Shown one piece after another: positions 11,546-22,792 of a stretch of 64,000 nt of DNA. A program made the position numbers and the translations under genes. The notes beneath the pieces are model-generated. The model was given only the letters and a program-made list of their open reading frames with translations. It made no database searches and had not been told where the DNA came from. How positions within the stretch are numbered: position 1 is the stretch's first letter; each line of letters starts with the position of its first letter. Source of the DNA: Clarireedia homoeocarpa (Eukaryota > Ascomycota > Leotiomycetes > Helotiales > Rutstroemiaceae); assembly GCA_001465935.1 (NCBI GenBank), contig LNKV01000037.1, forward strand, positions 434,001-498,000. The letters run 5' to 3'.

Positions 11546-11924
11546 TGGCGTCTCAAATGAGTAGTCAGAGGAAGTGAACCTAGAAGGTTCCACTGCTCGA
11601 GTTCGATGCTGTGAGCTTGATATGTAGATACGTCTTTCATAAAAAGCAGTGTAGCCTTGGAAAGGTCTCGCAATTCTGTTAAAACAGGCGTATGTATGAT
11701 TCAGCGATTTGGAAACACGCGTATTTAGGGTAAAATTTTATATCGCCCTTATGATTTGTATACGGTCCAGAAGCTTGCTGTTATTGATTAGAAGTTTGCC
11801 CGCGTTCCACATAGCACGTGTAGGCTTAATGTATTATGCACTTACCTTGTTAGCCCCGTACCCTGCCCCAAGTAATTCCAGATCAGCCTTCTCGATGTAA
11901 CTCCCATCCATGCAAGTCGTTGGA

Positions 11925-11967
11925 ATCGACAGCGGGGATCGACAGCGGGGATTGAATCGACAGCGGG
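11925..11967. repeat. Three imperfect copies of a ~13-bp unit (ATCGACAGCGGGG)
   Basis: Three direct copies of ATCGACAGCGGG, the last separated by a few extra bases. A minor minisatellite. Confidence 0.8.
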
Positions 11968-12105
11968 AAAAGTTCTTCGAGCATACACACCAGAGAGCTA
12001 GTCAGAATGATAACCCTGACAGGAAAGATACCACAAACTGTTGCATGTCTTGGGGGTATGGAATTTCCTCGACTTTTCCATGCCACTGGGCCATTGCCAT
12101 CTTCT

Positions 12106-12136
12106 ACGGAGCAGGAACGGAGCAGGAACGGAGCAA
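12106..12136. repeat. 11-bp tandem repeat (ACGGAGCAGGA), ~2.8 copies
   Basis: Two perfect copies and one partial copy, directly repeated. Confidence 0.8.
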
Positions 12137-12385
12137 CGAGAGGCTCTTTTTGCAGCCAATCAGACCGTGGTCTAGACCAGTCGGCAACGGGAAAAGCACT
12201 TAAGATAGGGATAGTTCGATTATAGGTTATCTGGCTAAGCCTACCTGAATGCGAGTGAGTGGCAATGGGAAGAGAGTGGATTGGAGGAAGAAAGTCAGTC
12301 GTTTTCTTCGGAAGGAATTTGGAATATCGCAGAGACATGCAACAAAAGAATATTGGTAATGCCTGTTGATGCTGCTGGCCTTGCT

Positions 12386-12432
12386 GTGTGCTGAGGTGTG
12401 GCTGTGACTGTGGCTGTGATTGTGGCTGGTGG
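12386..12432. repeat. Imperfect 12-bp tandem repeat (TGTGGCTGTGAC type)
   Basis: Several imperfect copies of GTGGCTGTGAYT in direct orientation; simple-sequence expansion. Confidence 0.7.
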
Positions 12433-12648
12433 CAGGTGGCAATCCTAGAACTTAGCCAATAGTGTCGCTTTAATTTATCGTGATTACGAGCTTGAATAAC
12501 GACCATGGTTCTTCATCTCACAGTCATCAAAACAGCTTCTGCGTATCAATGTTCACAAACAATCATAGCGGCGAGGTCTAAAGCAACAATTATATCAAGA
12601 GAACATTCTCTGCGCGTGCTCTAGCATCTCCACGATCTTCCTATATCA

Positions 12649-14513
12649 ATGAATGGCCTTCTACGAAGCAAACGGGGTTGCTGGACTTGCCGTTTGCGCA
12701 AGAAAAAGTGTGATGAAGTACATCCATCGTGTTCAACATGTAATTCTCTATCCATAACATGCTATGGATATGGGCCGAAGCCAGAATGGATGGACAATGG
12801 GTCCAAAGAAAAGGAGATGGCAAACAGCATAAAACAAATTGTCAAGCACACTTCACGTCGCAAAGGGCGGCTCGGACTCTCTCTGGACCAATCCCAGACA
12901 GATGGCGAAAAACGAAATGCACCAATCATTCATATAGCTCCAAAGCCTGCGAATGTATCGCCGGAACCAAATTCTCAAAGTGAGAGATTGCAGCAAAAAT
13001 CAAATGTGCCACACACCGAGCCGTCTCCAGCTCGATCGCAACAAAGCACATCAAATGATGCCACGAATGTAGGGACAATATTTATAAGATATTTTCCACA
13101 ATGTTGACAATCTTTAGGCCCATACCCCTAAAAGCAGCACCGCCGGACCTTCCCGGCCGCTAGCACCTATCGCAAGCAGCGAGACAGCTTTGTTGATGCA
13201 TTTCTTAGATGTGGTGTTCCCATTACAATACCCAATGTACAAGCCAGCAATAACTCAAGGAGGTAGGGGATGGTTGCTCTCTCTGCTCCTGAAGACCAAA
13301 CCTTTATATCACGCAGCCCTTAGTTTGAGTGCCTATCACAGAGGGGTCATTATGCTCGAAAAAAGTCGTGGTCAATGTGGAAAGGTCAATATTTCGGACC
13401 ACGAGAAACACTTTGCTATTTGTCTCGCCGAGTTCCAGCAGACTATCAAAGATGTCCGTCAGTGGGTTACTGAGGTTACAGTATGCCCGGTGAATAGCCT
13501 AGGAATAATGGCGTGCGTCGTTCAGCTTATATTCTTCGAGGTATGGCACATCGTTCCTAGACTAGATATACTTTTGAGTTGTGCGCTGATTCATATCAAA
13601 GCTTTTTGGTGTTCAAAATGGTTCGTGGCAGATACATCTCCGTGCAGCCACAGATTTACTTAGCCAAGGATATCAAGACCAGGCTGCTAATATCGGTCTA
13701 CTCCCAACTGATGCTTTGTCTGATGAACCACCCGTCTTTTGTGAGATGACTGAATCCGAAGATTCTACAATATTTATATTCTTAGCAGGAGTGGTAGCAT
13801 GGCTGGACATTGTGTCATGTGTATCTACAGGACAGTCGCCACGTCTTCTACATCTTCACCCTGCTGCATTGAGCCCATTGTCGCACGTGCAACTTGAAAA
13901 TACTATGGGCTGCTACAATTGGGCTATGATACAGATTGGCCGTATCTCTGCGTTGCATGAGAAAAAGATGGAGGGCATTCGAAATGGTCATTTCATTTGT
14001 GAATCATTCAGAAATGAGGTTGATGAAATCAGACACACTATCCAGCACGGAATTACCGAACAATTTCTCGCCAAAGTACAAATAACAAATTCAGATACTC
14101 ACGCAAAGCACGATCCTATGTCACCTCAAGATATCATCACACGTCTATATTCGCTGGCTGCATATGTCTATCTGGAGGTAGTCGTTTCTGGCTTCAAGGT
14201 TGTAGACGCCGATTCAGACTTGCGCGCCATCATCGGTGAAGCCATGATGATATTGCAAGACATGTCAAGTGGAGATATTTGGCGTGCTATTATCTGCCCG
14301 TTATATATATTTGGTACAGTGACATGCTATGAAAATAGAGAAGTATTCCGACACATCTTTTCTTCCGAGCCAGTCAAGGATCCAACGATTCATCACCGTG
14401 CGACCATATTACCCCTTTTGGAAGATATTTGGCGTCTCAGGCTCGAACGTTCGAATAATGTTAGTTGGGAAGATTCCTTGCAGCTATCGAATGAAAAGAT
14501 CTTGCTGCTCTAA
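12649..14513 (+). CDS. Zn(II)2Cys6 transcription factor with fungal-specific regulatory domain
   Basis: Three exons (12649-13068, 13118-13540, 13602-14513; both introns phase 0, GTAGGG...TTTAG and GTATGG...CAAAG) encode 584 aa. The N-terminal zinc cluster is complete: Cys 11, 14, 21, 28, 31 and 38 in CX2CX6CX6CX2CX6C spacing, with the basic RLRKKK loop. A Ser/Gln/Lys-rich linker follows. From about residue 165 a helical region (ETALLMHFLDVVFPLQYPMY ... YHAALSLSAYHRG) matches the style of the Fungal_trans_2 regulatory domain. Targets cannot be read from sequence. It sits beside the degraded helicase fragment, so its genomic setting is repeat-associated, but the gene itself is intact. Confidence 0.88.
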
Positions 14514-14667
14514 TATAAGGTATCCTGCATCGGATATCTTGACATGAATGCAACAGATATATTCTCGTTAGATTACTGCAACCTACATACAACCGAAACC
14601 TCAATGCAGCTTTGGGAGTGAATGTACGTCGCCGCTAACTATGCATGGTTCCGAGTCCAATCACTAG

Positions 14668-15456
14668 TCATTCAAGGAAGCTTGGGGTACATGCAACTTC
14701 GGCAGACACAATCACAAGCGCAGCCGACTGTCGGCAATCCACAGACCAAATCAGAGGCCGGATGCCGACCTGGTGAAAGCGTCTCAGCATATCACTCCGC
14801 AGGGCAATCATGGGCAGGACCAGGATGGTGTTCCCCGCATCGGCCAGCGCCACCCCCACCATCACCAGCAGCGTCTTGCCGGAGCCGGTTCCTGTTACCA
14901 GAACCACTTGCTCGGCGAGCTGCGGCCCTACCATGGCAAGCACGCCATTCTGCTGCCCCAGAACCCGGAATTGCAGGCGCGGTGCGTTGTACAGCCTGCG
15001 CGCGACAGCCAGCAGGTCCGCCTCCGCGTAAGCCCCTCTCCTCCGCATGTGGCCACGCTTCGAAGCATCCAGCATGCGGCCGGAGAGCATGTCCGAAGCC
15101 CCTCGTGGCCGCTTGCCCTGGAGCAGGTGATCGAACCGGAAGAAGGTCCGCCAGCTCTCAGAGGCGCGGTAGCCCCGATGGAGTAAGGTGCTCATGGTCA
15201 GCGTGGCGGTGTCAGCGTAGGCATGGTTGAACGTGTGGTACGAATGGTTGCTGAGCTCATCCTCGATCTCCTCCCCGGCGCCGTCCTCCGCCAGATCAAA
15301 TTTGGTCCGCTCCTTCGCCGAGAACTTCTCCTTGGTGATCGAGGCGGCCAGCTGCCGCCAGTTGGAGATGTGCAAGCGGGGCACCTGAGCACACGTACAG
15401 GCCTTGATCAAGCAAGCCGAAAGCGTCCCATCCGCCCACACGGTCCCGTCCAGCTA
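14668..15456 (-). pseudogene. Truncated RecQ-type DEAD helicase fragment (mobile or telomere-associated type)
   Basis: The - strand is open for about 263 codons, from just after a TAG at 15457-15459 to a stop at 14668-14670, with no sensible start of its own. Near the end it contains a helicase Walker A motif, VTGTGSGKTLL (14892-14872), then VLPMIALRSDMLRRF, the motif Ia region of RecQ-like enzymes. It stops before the DEAD box. The upstream segment (VPRLHISNWRQLAASITKEK, and RFDHLLQGKRPRGASDMLSG) matches my memory of multi-copy fungal RecQ-like helicases linked to OrsD-type domains. The fragment is visibly richer in GC than its neighbours, has few codon defects, and is cut at both ends. I read it as a relatively recent partial copy of a mobile or subtelomeric-type helicase gene. 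Confidence 0.7.
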
Positions 15457-16579
15457 AGGACAAACAGTTAAATTCTATACTTCATTGACATTATTCAACA
15501 GTTATCGAAACAAGGATCATTAGAATCTAAAGAATTTTAAACGTTAGATGATGGTGGCTAATGCTTATGATACAGCTGACAATGCTGACACCCTGGGTTA
15601 TGCCTATCAAGGCCTAGCCTTCATATTACCCAATACTGACATGAATATCTAGAGATTCTCTTCTGCTCTTTATGGTTTTAACAATATCAGCCTTATTTCT
15701 TCTCACAATTATAAATCTAAAACAGCGAAATTCAGTCATTCAAAAATTATCGGTATCAATTTCCGAAGAAGTTCAAGCAGAGCAAAATGAATCTACTTAA
15801 CTTTCCTATAGATATTATTCACAAGGCATAAGGGCCTTAGTTTTTATTTCTCTCCCAATATATCTTTTTAGTCCGTAAATTACGATTTCTACTGAGCTTA
15901 TAGGTGGATCGGCCTTGAAATAGGCTTTGCAGGCGTAGTTGATAACAGCTTAAGCAATACTGCCCTTCTCCTTCCTGCGCGTCAACTCCTTCCTGTCCGT
16001 GATCACCCTCCCATAAACGCTCCTGCTCACCCTCCTGCAGATACTCCTGCCTGCCAGTATACAAACCCGCCCCCTGCCAGCTCTCCTCCCGGCTGCTCTC
16101 CACCCGCCAGCTCTCTCGCCAGGTTCGCCCCCTTGCAAGCTCTTATTCTAACAGCTCTCATTCCACCAGCGGTCGTATATATAAGCAGGATGTTCCCGTG
16201 GGACCCTGTATCCGTTCCACTGCCTAAACGGGCCGTGATCATACTTGTACCCTTCCTGCTGTATCCTTTATCTCCCAGTTCACTCCTGTCCTTCTTCCTC
16301 CTCTAGCCATTCATTTTTACCCCTCAGCCAGGCCTTCCTTGCTCTTTTCCACTTTAGACGGCTCTTCAAAGCCTTCTCCACTGCCTAACTCATATGGTTA
16401 AAAAACCTAACCTAGGGTGAGCCATGCACAGACCAAGTCAGTCAGTGCAGGGGTCCTATCCGCCCGTGCACAGGCCACATCCGGCCAAAGGTTTATCCCA
16501 AGCATAAAGTGGAGCAAGAAGATATAAATTTCAAGAATTTCCAGTTGAAGAGTTCAAACCATTTTATATATCCTATACA
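15457..16579. other. Non-coding spacer between helicase and OrsD fragments, probably transposon-derived
   Basis: The first half (to about 15900) is AT-rich. The second (15960-16320) is C-rich with Pro/Ala-like simple sequence and a TATATATAAG at about 16176. No intact gene. The abrupt composition change suggests separate insertions or an old LTR-like element, but I could not define ends. Confidence 0.4.
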
Positions 16580-17290
16580 ATGGAACCGTTTATTCATTTC
16601 CCAGCACAAGGGGTCATTGTATGTTCGGAATGCAAGTATAACGTATTGCCTAGTCATGTCGAGACCCATTTGAAGGACAAAGAGAAGCATAGGGCTATGA
16701 AAGCCGACCAAGAACATGTAGTTGCAGCAATCCAGGCCATGCGAAGGTTGAAAACTAAGACAGCCAAGTTGAACTATTTAGTATTTCCCCCAGTAAGTAA
16801 CCCCCCTATCCTTATATTACAACCGGCCCAGACCGATGGGTTGAGATGTCAATTGCACGACGAGTATAGCAATCCATACCTGTATATTGCATATCAAGTC
16901 CGAAAAATCCAAGAGTATTATCGTCAAGTATACCAATGGGAGAGCCCATAAAAGAAAGGCCGACCTGAGGTAGAGAGAGATATACAAGTTCCATGGAGGA
17001 GGGTATATTGCCAGCATTTTTTCGTGCGTAGACCGGGAGCCCAGTGTTTCGAGGTTCAAGCTGTAGGATCCAGTCCAGGGTTATATAGAGCAGTAATCAA
17101 ATTACAAACTGCAACGCTTTGTCAGATACTACTTGGGGGTCGTTTTGACGACTTCAGACAATCTGCAACCATGAGCTTCTCACATCTGATCTTGGATGGA
17201 TTCCCGGCAGGGCGCAAATTAAAAAAGCATGAAGTTTGGATGAGAGGAATCTTACTGGAGGACTTGTGCCAATGGTTTGAAAACGGCTGA
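16580..17290 (+). pseudogene. OrsD-type (DUF3505) zinc-finger protein fragment with in-frame stop
   Basis: From ATG 16580 one frame runs to 17290, broken once by a TAA at 16949-16951; residues on both sides of the stop fit the same protein. The N-terminus (FPAQGVIVCSECKYNVLPSH, then VETHLKDKEKH) is a C2H2-like finger with CX2C and His residues, as at the start of OrsD/DUF3505 domains. After the stop, GRPEVERDIQVPWRRVYCQ and HFFVRRPGAQCFEV continue the domain. Such domains occur alone or at the N-terminus of fungal RecQ-like helicases. The helicase fragment lies 1.1 kb away, head-to-head, so the two are not a simple split gene. An intron removing the stop is possible but I see no good splice pair. 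Confidence 0.65.
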
Positions 17291-17999
17291 GTTTGTGCCT
17301 CATGCACGTCTTACATGTGGAAGAAGGGAAAGAGATCAACACCGTCGCCAAAAATACACCCCCTCGGAGTCCCGAAGCCCGACATGCCGGCCCCTCGTGC
17401 CCCTGTACTAACATAACAGTACAAAGCAGTACAAAGCAGTACAAACCAGCACAAAGCATCGCTTTCATATTTGGATTCTGATTGGTCTAGCAAAGAAAGA
17501 CGTCGATTTCCAAGGCAAGATCAATAATAATTATTCATCCAGAGCAGAAAGTAAAGGATAATGGGAAAAGCGTTTACCAATACGACCTTTCGAAACCTGG
17601 GGATGATTAGCTGAGGGCTTTGATCACTGCGCTTCATGGTTTGATTCGCTGTAATTACGCTTATGTTTGTCATGATAGCTGACTGCACGGCGGAAACGCG
17701 TCTGATTGGCCGCTATCTGCGGCACGCCGCTCGAACCACCTCGCAAGTACACAGACCAGGCCGGTCCCCGAGTCTACTGTTCGTTTCGTTGGTTCCATTT
17801 CCATTCCTGGAGAGTATATGAAGTCGTATGGACTCTCGAAAGGCGCAACTTGTTTTGCTTTTCCATTCTCTTTCCACACTCGATACCTGCGACTCAAACT
17901 ATCGGCTTCCCGCCTCATCCTAGATTCTCCTAGTTCTAGAGTGCCTCCCAATACTTCTTCCTATCAATATCATAAGCCATAACATTACATCACCTGAAA
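17291..17999. other. Intergenic with a 10-bp tandem repeat; promoter of the AIF-like gene
   Basis: Contains a four-copy decanucleotide repeat at 17417-17456. The region from 17700 is the likely promoter and leader of the flavoprotein gene; no regulator site recognised. Confidence 0.45.
17417..17456. repeat. 10-bp tandem repeat (CAGTACAAAG), four units
   Basis: Four consecutive 10-mers, two identical and two with one change each. Confidence 0.85.
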
Positions 18000-19275
18000 A
18001 TGAAGAACATTGTCATCCTCGGAGCCTCTGGTGCCGGAGTCAGTACCGCTCATCGGCTATTGAAACAATCGGCCAAGGCTGGCGTTTCCATCAAGGTCAC
18101 TCTCGTGTCACCTAACTCTCACTTGTACTGGAACATTGCCGTCACTCGAGCAATTGTCCCCGGTGGCATACCAGAAGACAAGGTCTTCTACTCCATCAGC
18201 AACGGCTTCAAGCAATATACTGCCGATAAATTCGAGTTTATTCTTGGCACTGCTGAGAGCCTTGACGTGGAAGGAAAGAAAGTTTCCATTTCGGGAAAAA
18301 ATGGACCATCAGATATTAGCTATGACCACCTTGTTCTAGCAACTGGCTCCAGAACTAAGGAAGATACACCTTTCAAGGGACACGGCAGCCATGAGGCTAC
18401 GCTCGAAGCTCTGCATGACTATCAGAACAAAGTAAAGAATGCCACGTCCATCACTGTCGTAGGCGCCGGAGCAACTGGTGTTGAAACAGCCGGCGAGTTG
18501 GGCTTTGCTTATGGTAGTTCGAAAAAGATAACTCTGGTTTGGAAACCCCCCATCTCCACCATTCATCTCCATCAAACTAACATCCCCCCAGATTTCCAGC
18601 CAAGCCACAATCCTTGACGGCACTCCACCCTCCGTCTCTAAAACCGCCACCAAACAACTCCAAAATCTCTCCGTCACCATCAAAACCTCCACCAAGGTAT
18701 CCGGCTCGGCCAAAACCCCCGACGGCCAATACGAGCTCACTCTTTCTGACGGATCCAAAATGACTACTGACATGTACATCCCAACGATGGGCATCGTGCC
18801 AAACTCGTCGTACATACCGGAGCAGTATCTCAACCCGGGAGGCTATGTCATTGTGGATGAGTATCTACGGGTGAAGGGCACGACGGATGTTTGGGCTGCG
18901 GGTGATATTTCAGCTGTTGAGAGGGCTCAGTATGGTCACATGGATAAGCAAAGTGCACATGTGGCGAAGAATTTGGGGTTGTTGTTGAAAGGGGGCGAGT
19001 TGGTGAAGTATAAGCCCGATCCTAAGGGTGAGTTATTATTTCCTTGTGCACATAATTCTTCAATTCTTAGATACGCTCGTGATGGTGATGATGAGGGCGT
19101 GAACGAGTTTGTGCTAACAAGATAAATAGAAATTTTAGCTGTTCCTGTCGGAAAGAAAGTAGGAACTGGCCATATGGGCAGTATCCGATTGCCTAGTTTC
19201 ATGGTGAATATGGTCAAGGGAAAGACTTTGTTCACAGACAAGGTACCAGGCGTGGTTACGGGCTCTGCTTTGTAG
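18000..19275 (+). CDS. AIF/AMID-like FAD-dependent oxidoreductase
   Basis: Three exons (18000-18536, 18592-19027, 19130-19275; introns GTTTGG...CCCCAG and GTGAGT...AAATAG) encode 372 aa. It is a two-dinucleotide-binding-domain flavoprotein. The N-terminal FAD motif is IVILGASGAGVSTAHRLL (residues 4-21). A second Rossmann motif, ITVVGAGATGVETAGEL (about 153-169), binds NAD(P)H. The FAD-closing motif is TTDVWAAGDIS, near residue 300. LVLATGSR, at about 114-121, is the usual hinge strand. Length and order match AIFM2/AMID-type proteins, which oxidise NAD(P)H and in fungi are linked to redox balance and cell death. No mitochondrial presequence is visible. The first intron's donor (GTTTGG) is weak, but excising it restores the family sequence exactly. 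Confidence 0.9.
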
Positions 19276-20405
19276 AAATTGATCGGGGACTTGGTTTGGG
19301 GAAGTGGAAATGAGGTTTTGGTGGTGGGAGGAGAATAATGGCCATGCTGCACTCGCAGTTGCAGTTGCAATTGCTTGCTTGTTATGTGGTGTTTCGTGAT
19401 CTTATACCCTACTTTTATCTAGATTTTCTTAGCTTTAGTAATACATGTTTATCCTATCATCTTGCATTGTCTTGCAGTACTCCACATACCCCTTCTTTCT
19501 GTCCCTTCTTCCCTGCACCTTCCAGAACATCTCAGTGCAAGGAGATCGATCACACACCAGCTAGATAAAGAAATAGATGCCTCATTGCCGTGTCTCGGTA
19601 TGGACGTCTTCTGGAAAAAGAAGAGCCCCATATACTATCTAGATCCATGGACCCGCTTTTTCCAAGCCCGAGATCTACGCACATACCTACCTGTATGGGG
19701 AGTGGAGACGGCAGTAGAGGACGTCTCGGTACTTGCGCGCCTTTCGCATAAGAGGATGTCTCGGGTTTTGGAAGCGAGGTGTAGGAATGGGGGGCGGGGG
19801 GTAAGGTAAGCTGAGTACGTTAGTGAGATTCTTGTAACTTAGGAGATGTTGTAGAAGAGGGGGTTAGGATATTGAGGAGGCTCTATTTATTGAAGACGGA
19901 GAAGAATAGGGCGGGTGAGTGAACAGATTTAAATGATTCACGGCGTGGTTTCCAACTGGCAATGTCGAAGTGTAGGTGGTTGATTAATTGTTGTTTCAAC
20001 ATATTAAGCTCACTTCATAGGGCTGACTCTTCACTGGTACCATATTGTATGCGTAGTAATATATCATTAATCATTGCATCTATCTAAATACGCGGTACTG
20101 TATTGTATGGTGTATAAAGCGTACTAATCATCTATTTTGTATCCTCCATATCTTCGAATCGTTAACTATGCAGCCCCGTAACGCCTTGCTGTATATAAGA
20201 AAAAGGGAAGGCAATATTTAAAATAATCCGCCCGGAGCTCTAGCTTATTCTAGCATATATTCCCTTCTTGGAATGCACAAATGAAAACATTTATTCCTCC
20301 GCTCCCCTGAAGTTACAACTCTTGGTTTCTCCGCGCTATCGCTTCTAACAACATCTCCTTCCCTTGCCATTGTGCCATCACTTCAATCCAGACAGATGTG
20401 ATGAC
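19276..20405. other. Intergenic between convergent AIF-like and RTA1-like genes
   Basis: 1.1 kb. A 70-codon + strand ORF from ATG 19600 (MDVFWKKKSPIYYLDPW...) is open but unrecognised and not counted as a gene. The rest is AT-rich 3' UTR-like sequence. Confidence 0.4.
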
Positions 20406-21466
20406 TTAAACTGATTCGCGAGTTCGTGTACGGCTGTGCTTCTTCCTACCAGAAGGAACTGTCTCCATAGCAACATCACTGGAATATGAGTCTGGCGCGG
20501 CGTAGTGTCCCGCCATCGACTCGCTGTTGATAATTGCACTTGGGTGACGGAGGTTGAACACAACCATGACCAAAAACATAAGAGTTGCATCGAAGACGTA
20601 GATGAAAGTCTCGGTCGATAGAAGATACCCGTTGTTTCCTTGCCCATATTCAATGATACGGAAAATCGATCGGATCATGATCAAGGTGCTGGCAATGTAG
20701 AGGATCACCAGGTATTGCTGCCATGGGACAGGAATAGTAGTGTGTCTGCCTCGGTCGGCGCGGGCGATGCGGAAGTGAAAGATCGAGGCGGTGAAAATGA
20801 AGAAGCCGAAGAAGATAACCTGAACTGCAAGACCACCCGTGATGATGTTGTTGCCCATTTTCGTACTAGACTCTGATTTTGCTGTAGCAAGCATTCCACC
20901 ACCTATTATTTGTTAGCATCAGATGAGTAAAATTAAAAAAAAATTAAAATTGAATCGGGTATGATTGAGGTAACTTGCCAGCAGATTGCATAAGGAACGA
21001 AAGCACATCACCGGCCACGAAGATCTTGGTGAGCCATTTGGCGCGAATAGGCGAGTGCTTTTCTCCGTCTGTTAGGAGGATGATTCGGCTCAAGATCATG
21101 TAAATCGAAGCGGCGAAAAGGGCGGGAGCCAAGAGAATCAGTAAACTTTGCATAATGTATGGACCAAGGGTCCATTCCGCGTAGTCTTGTTGACTGTTGA
21201 GTGCTCGACCAACGTATCCTATGGTTTCGACTGCGGGAGCAGATTAGTTATGCGCACAAATGGGGAGGCCTCGCTTCATCAAGGGGACATAAGTACTTAC
21301 ACAATCCACCTATGACGAATGGAATGAAGTACCATGTTTTCCTCGTAAATAATTGCCATATATGACCAACTGACGAAATGGCGAATAGGACAATGAATAT
21401 AACAGCCGCCGCCAGAGAGGGGTTGTAATGGTACAACAAGTATTTTCCTTCATTAGTAGGCGACAT
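20406..21466 (-). CDS. RTA1-family seven-transmembrane protein (lipid-translocating exporter type)
   Basis: Three exons (21466-21301, 21230-20979, 20902-20406) encode 304 aa with about seven hydrophobic helices. Family landmarks: NPSLAAAVIFIVLFAISSVG in helix 1, the FETIGYVGRAL segment after the first intron, LLAPALFAASIYMILSRII, and GDVLSFLMQSAGGGM. The RTA1/RSB1/RTM1 family sits in the plasma or vacuolar membrane and is tied to sphingoid long-chain base export and drug or lipid stress resistance in yeasts. The C-terminal tail is hydrophilic and Ser/Arg-rich. Intron 1 is GTAAGT...CGCAG. Intron 2 uses a GC donor (GCAAGT at 20978) with acceptor ATAG; only this splice gives the expected QSAGGG junction. 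It diverges from the UPC2-like regulator at 22793. Confidence 0.92.
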
Positions 21467-22792
21467 GGTGAATAAACAAGCCTATAACTGTGGCTATGCA
21501 CGTTCTTGGTAGTGAAACAAGTCGATTCAGGGAACAAGCAGTCGAGAACGCTGAGTCTGAACGGATTCGAGAAGAGAAAGAAGAGTATAGTCGTTTTTGC
21601 AATCCGATGATGAAAAAACACCGTGGAAAGAGCGATATAAATAAAATAACACCTTGGAAGAAATCAATAATGAAATTAAAACAACAACTGTGTACGTGAA
21701 GCTCCTCCAGGGCTCATTCGCACTCTCGCATCATCGTAACCGTATTCTCCCTTACTCGACTCGAATACGCGTATAGGAGACTCGGATACGCGTATAGAAG
21801 ACTCGGTAACGCTCGGATTCTCGCATTCGACTCGTATTCGCTCGGATTCGCAGCGAAGAGAGATTACGCAGGCCGCGTATTAGCACCGGCACTACTAGAT
21901 TGGGCTAGGCAAATAACACCTCTGCAGTGGGACATGCAGCAGGAGAATATGAGACGGAGGCTGTGAGGACTTTCAGAAGCCAGTGTCCTTGTTGTGCTGA
22001 TCTTTGCCAAGAATTCTTGTGAACTGCCTCTGTCTCTGCCTTGACCGTTGTACAGTTTTGAGCAGTCGGTGCCGTCTCCCACGGCGGCAGATTCTTCTTC
22101 ATATGTGTCGATGGATAGATGGATCACTGTACTCATACATTCGATATCAGTATTCATAGGTATTCCGGATGGTCGCTACTCTCCGAGATAGGAAACTCTT
22201 CTTTGAACTTCACTGATAGAGACTTCGTATGGTCGGATTTTGGCTCAAGTTGAGCGGGCGTTGGTCTTCTTTCCATTGGCTACTCGCATCGTCGGATACT
22301 CAGTTGATTGGTTGAATTCTTGAAATATTTTCAACTGTTGTGACGAGGCCTGCGAGGCTATGCATATCTAATTGAGCTAACTATTTTAAGCTTACAGTAT
22401 GTATGACCTCGCCTGCTCGCTCGCACTCTCGTTCTTCGCACTTCGCTTTTCGCATTGTCCATCTCATTCCTGCCATATCATTTGCCAGCACATCGGATTT
22501 TGATCCTTCAACCTCACGGCCGCTTTCCATTAGCCTATCGCCGGTCGTCCCAACTTAGATGCTTGCGACAGGCTGGGTCAGATCATCAGCGGCCCCTTCT
22601 TTTTACCTGGGTAATCGCAGCCATAACCATCATTGAGTGGAACCACTGCTTCATACTCAGCCTTGCAGAAACACCAAGAGCCGTTGCTCTGGTCGCTAAT
22701 TGATCAGAGGATTGCACTTTACAAGGATCATCTGTTCTACTGTTGGGACCCTTCCCCCCAGATCTTCGGGTATTTTGCAACTGCATGCTGCC
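21467..22792. promoter_or_regulatory. Divergent intergenic region, RTA1-like and UPC2-like genes
   Basis: 1.3 kb shared upstream region with repeated CTCGNATACGCGTATA and CTCGGATTCGC elements at 21758-21850. Short TCGTAT sequences occur several times (about 21831 and 22212), close to but not identical to the yeast sterol element TCGTATA. Any regulatory role is inference. Confidence 0.35.
21758..21850. repeat. Imperfect ~24-bp direct repeat rich in CTCGGATACGCGTATA
   Basis: Two adjacent copies of a unit with the palindromic core ATACGCGTAT, followed by shorter CTCGGATTCGC and CTCGTATTCG variants up to 21850. Confidence 0.7.

Larger units (their letters stand above)
11546..12648. other. Intergenic with short tandem repeats
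   Basis: 1.1 kb containing three small imperfect tandem repeats (11925-11967, 12106-12136, 12386-12432). A 207-codon - strand ORF here runs through the His/Gln-coding repeat and is not convincing. Otherwise it is the promoter of the zinc-cluster gene. Confidence 0.5.

Noticed and set aside
11883..12506. 207-codon - strand ORF
   Set aside because: Runs through a His/Gln/Ser-coding simple repeat and two other tandem repeats; no domain and no splice context.
14622..15230. 202- and 137-codon + strand ORFs over the helicase fragment
   Set aside because: They are antisense to the helicase frame, which carries recognisable motifs; GC-rich sequence keeps the other frames open.
16580..17290. Membership of an orsellinic-acid type biosynthetic cluster
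   Set aside because: Only an OrsD-like domain fragment is present; no polyketide synthase or tailoring gene lies in the window.
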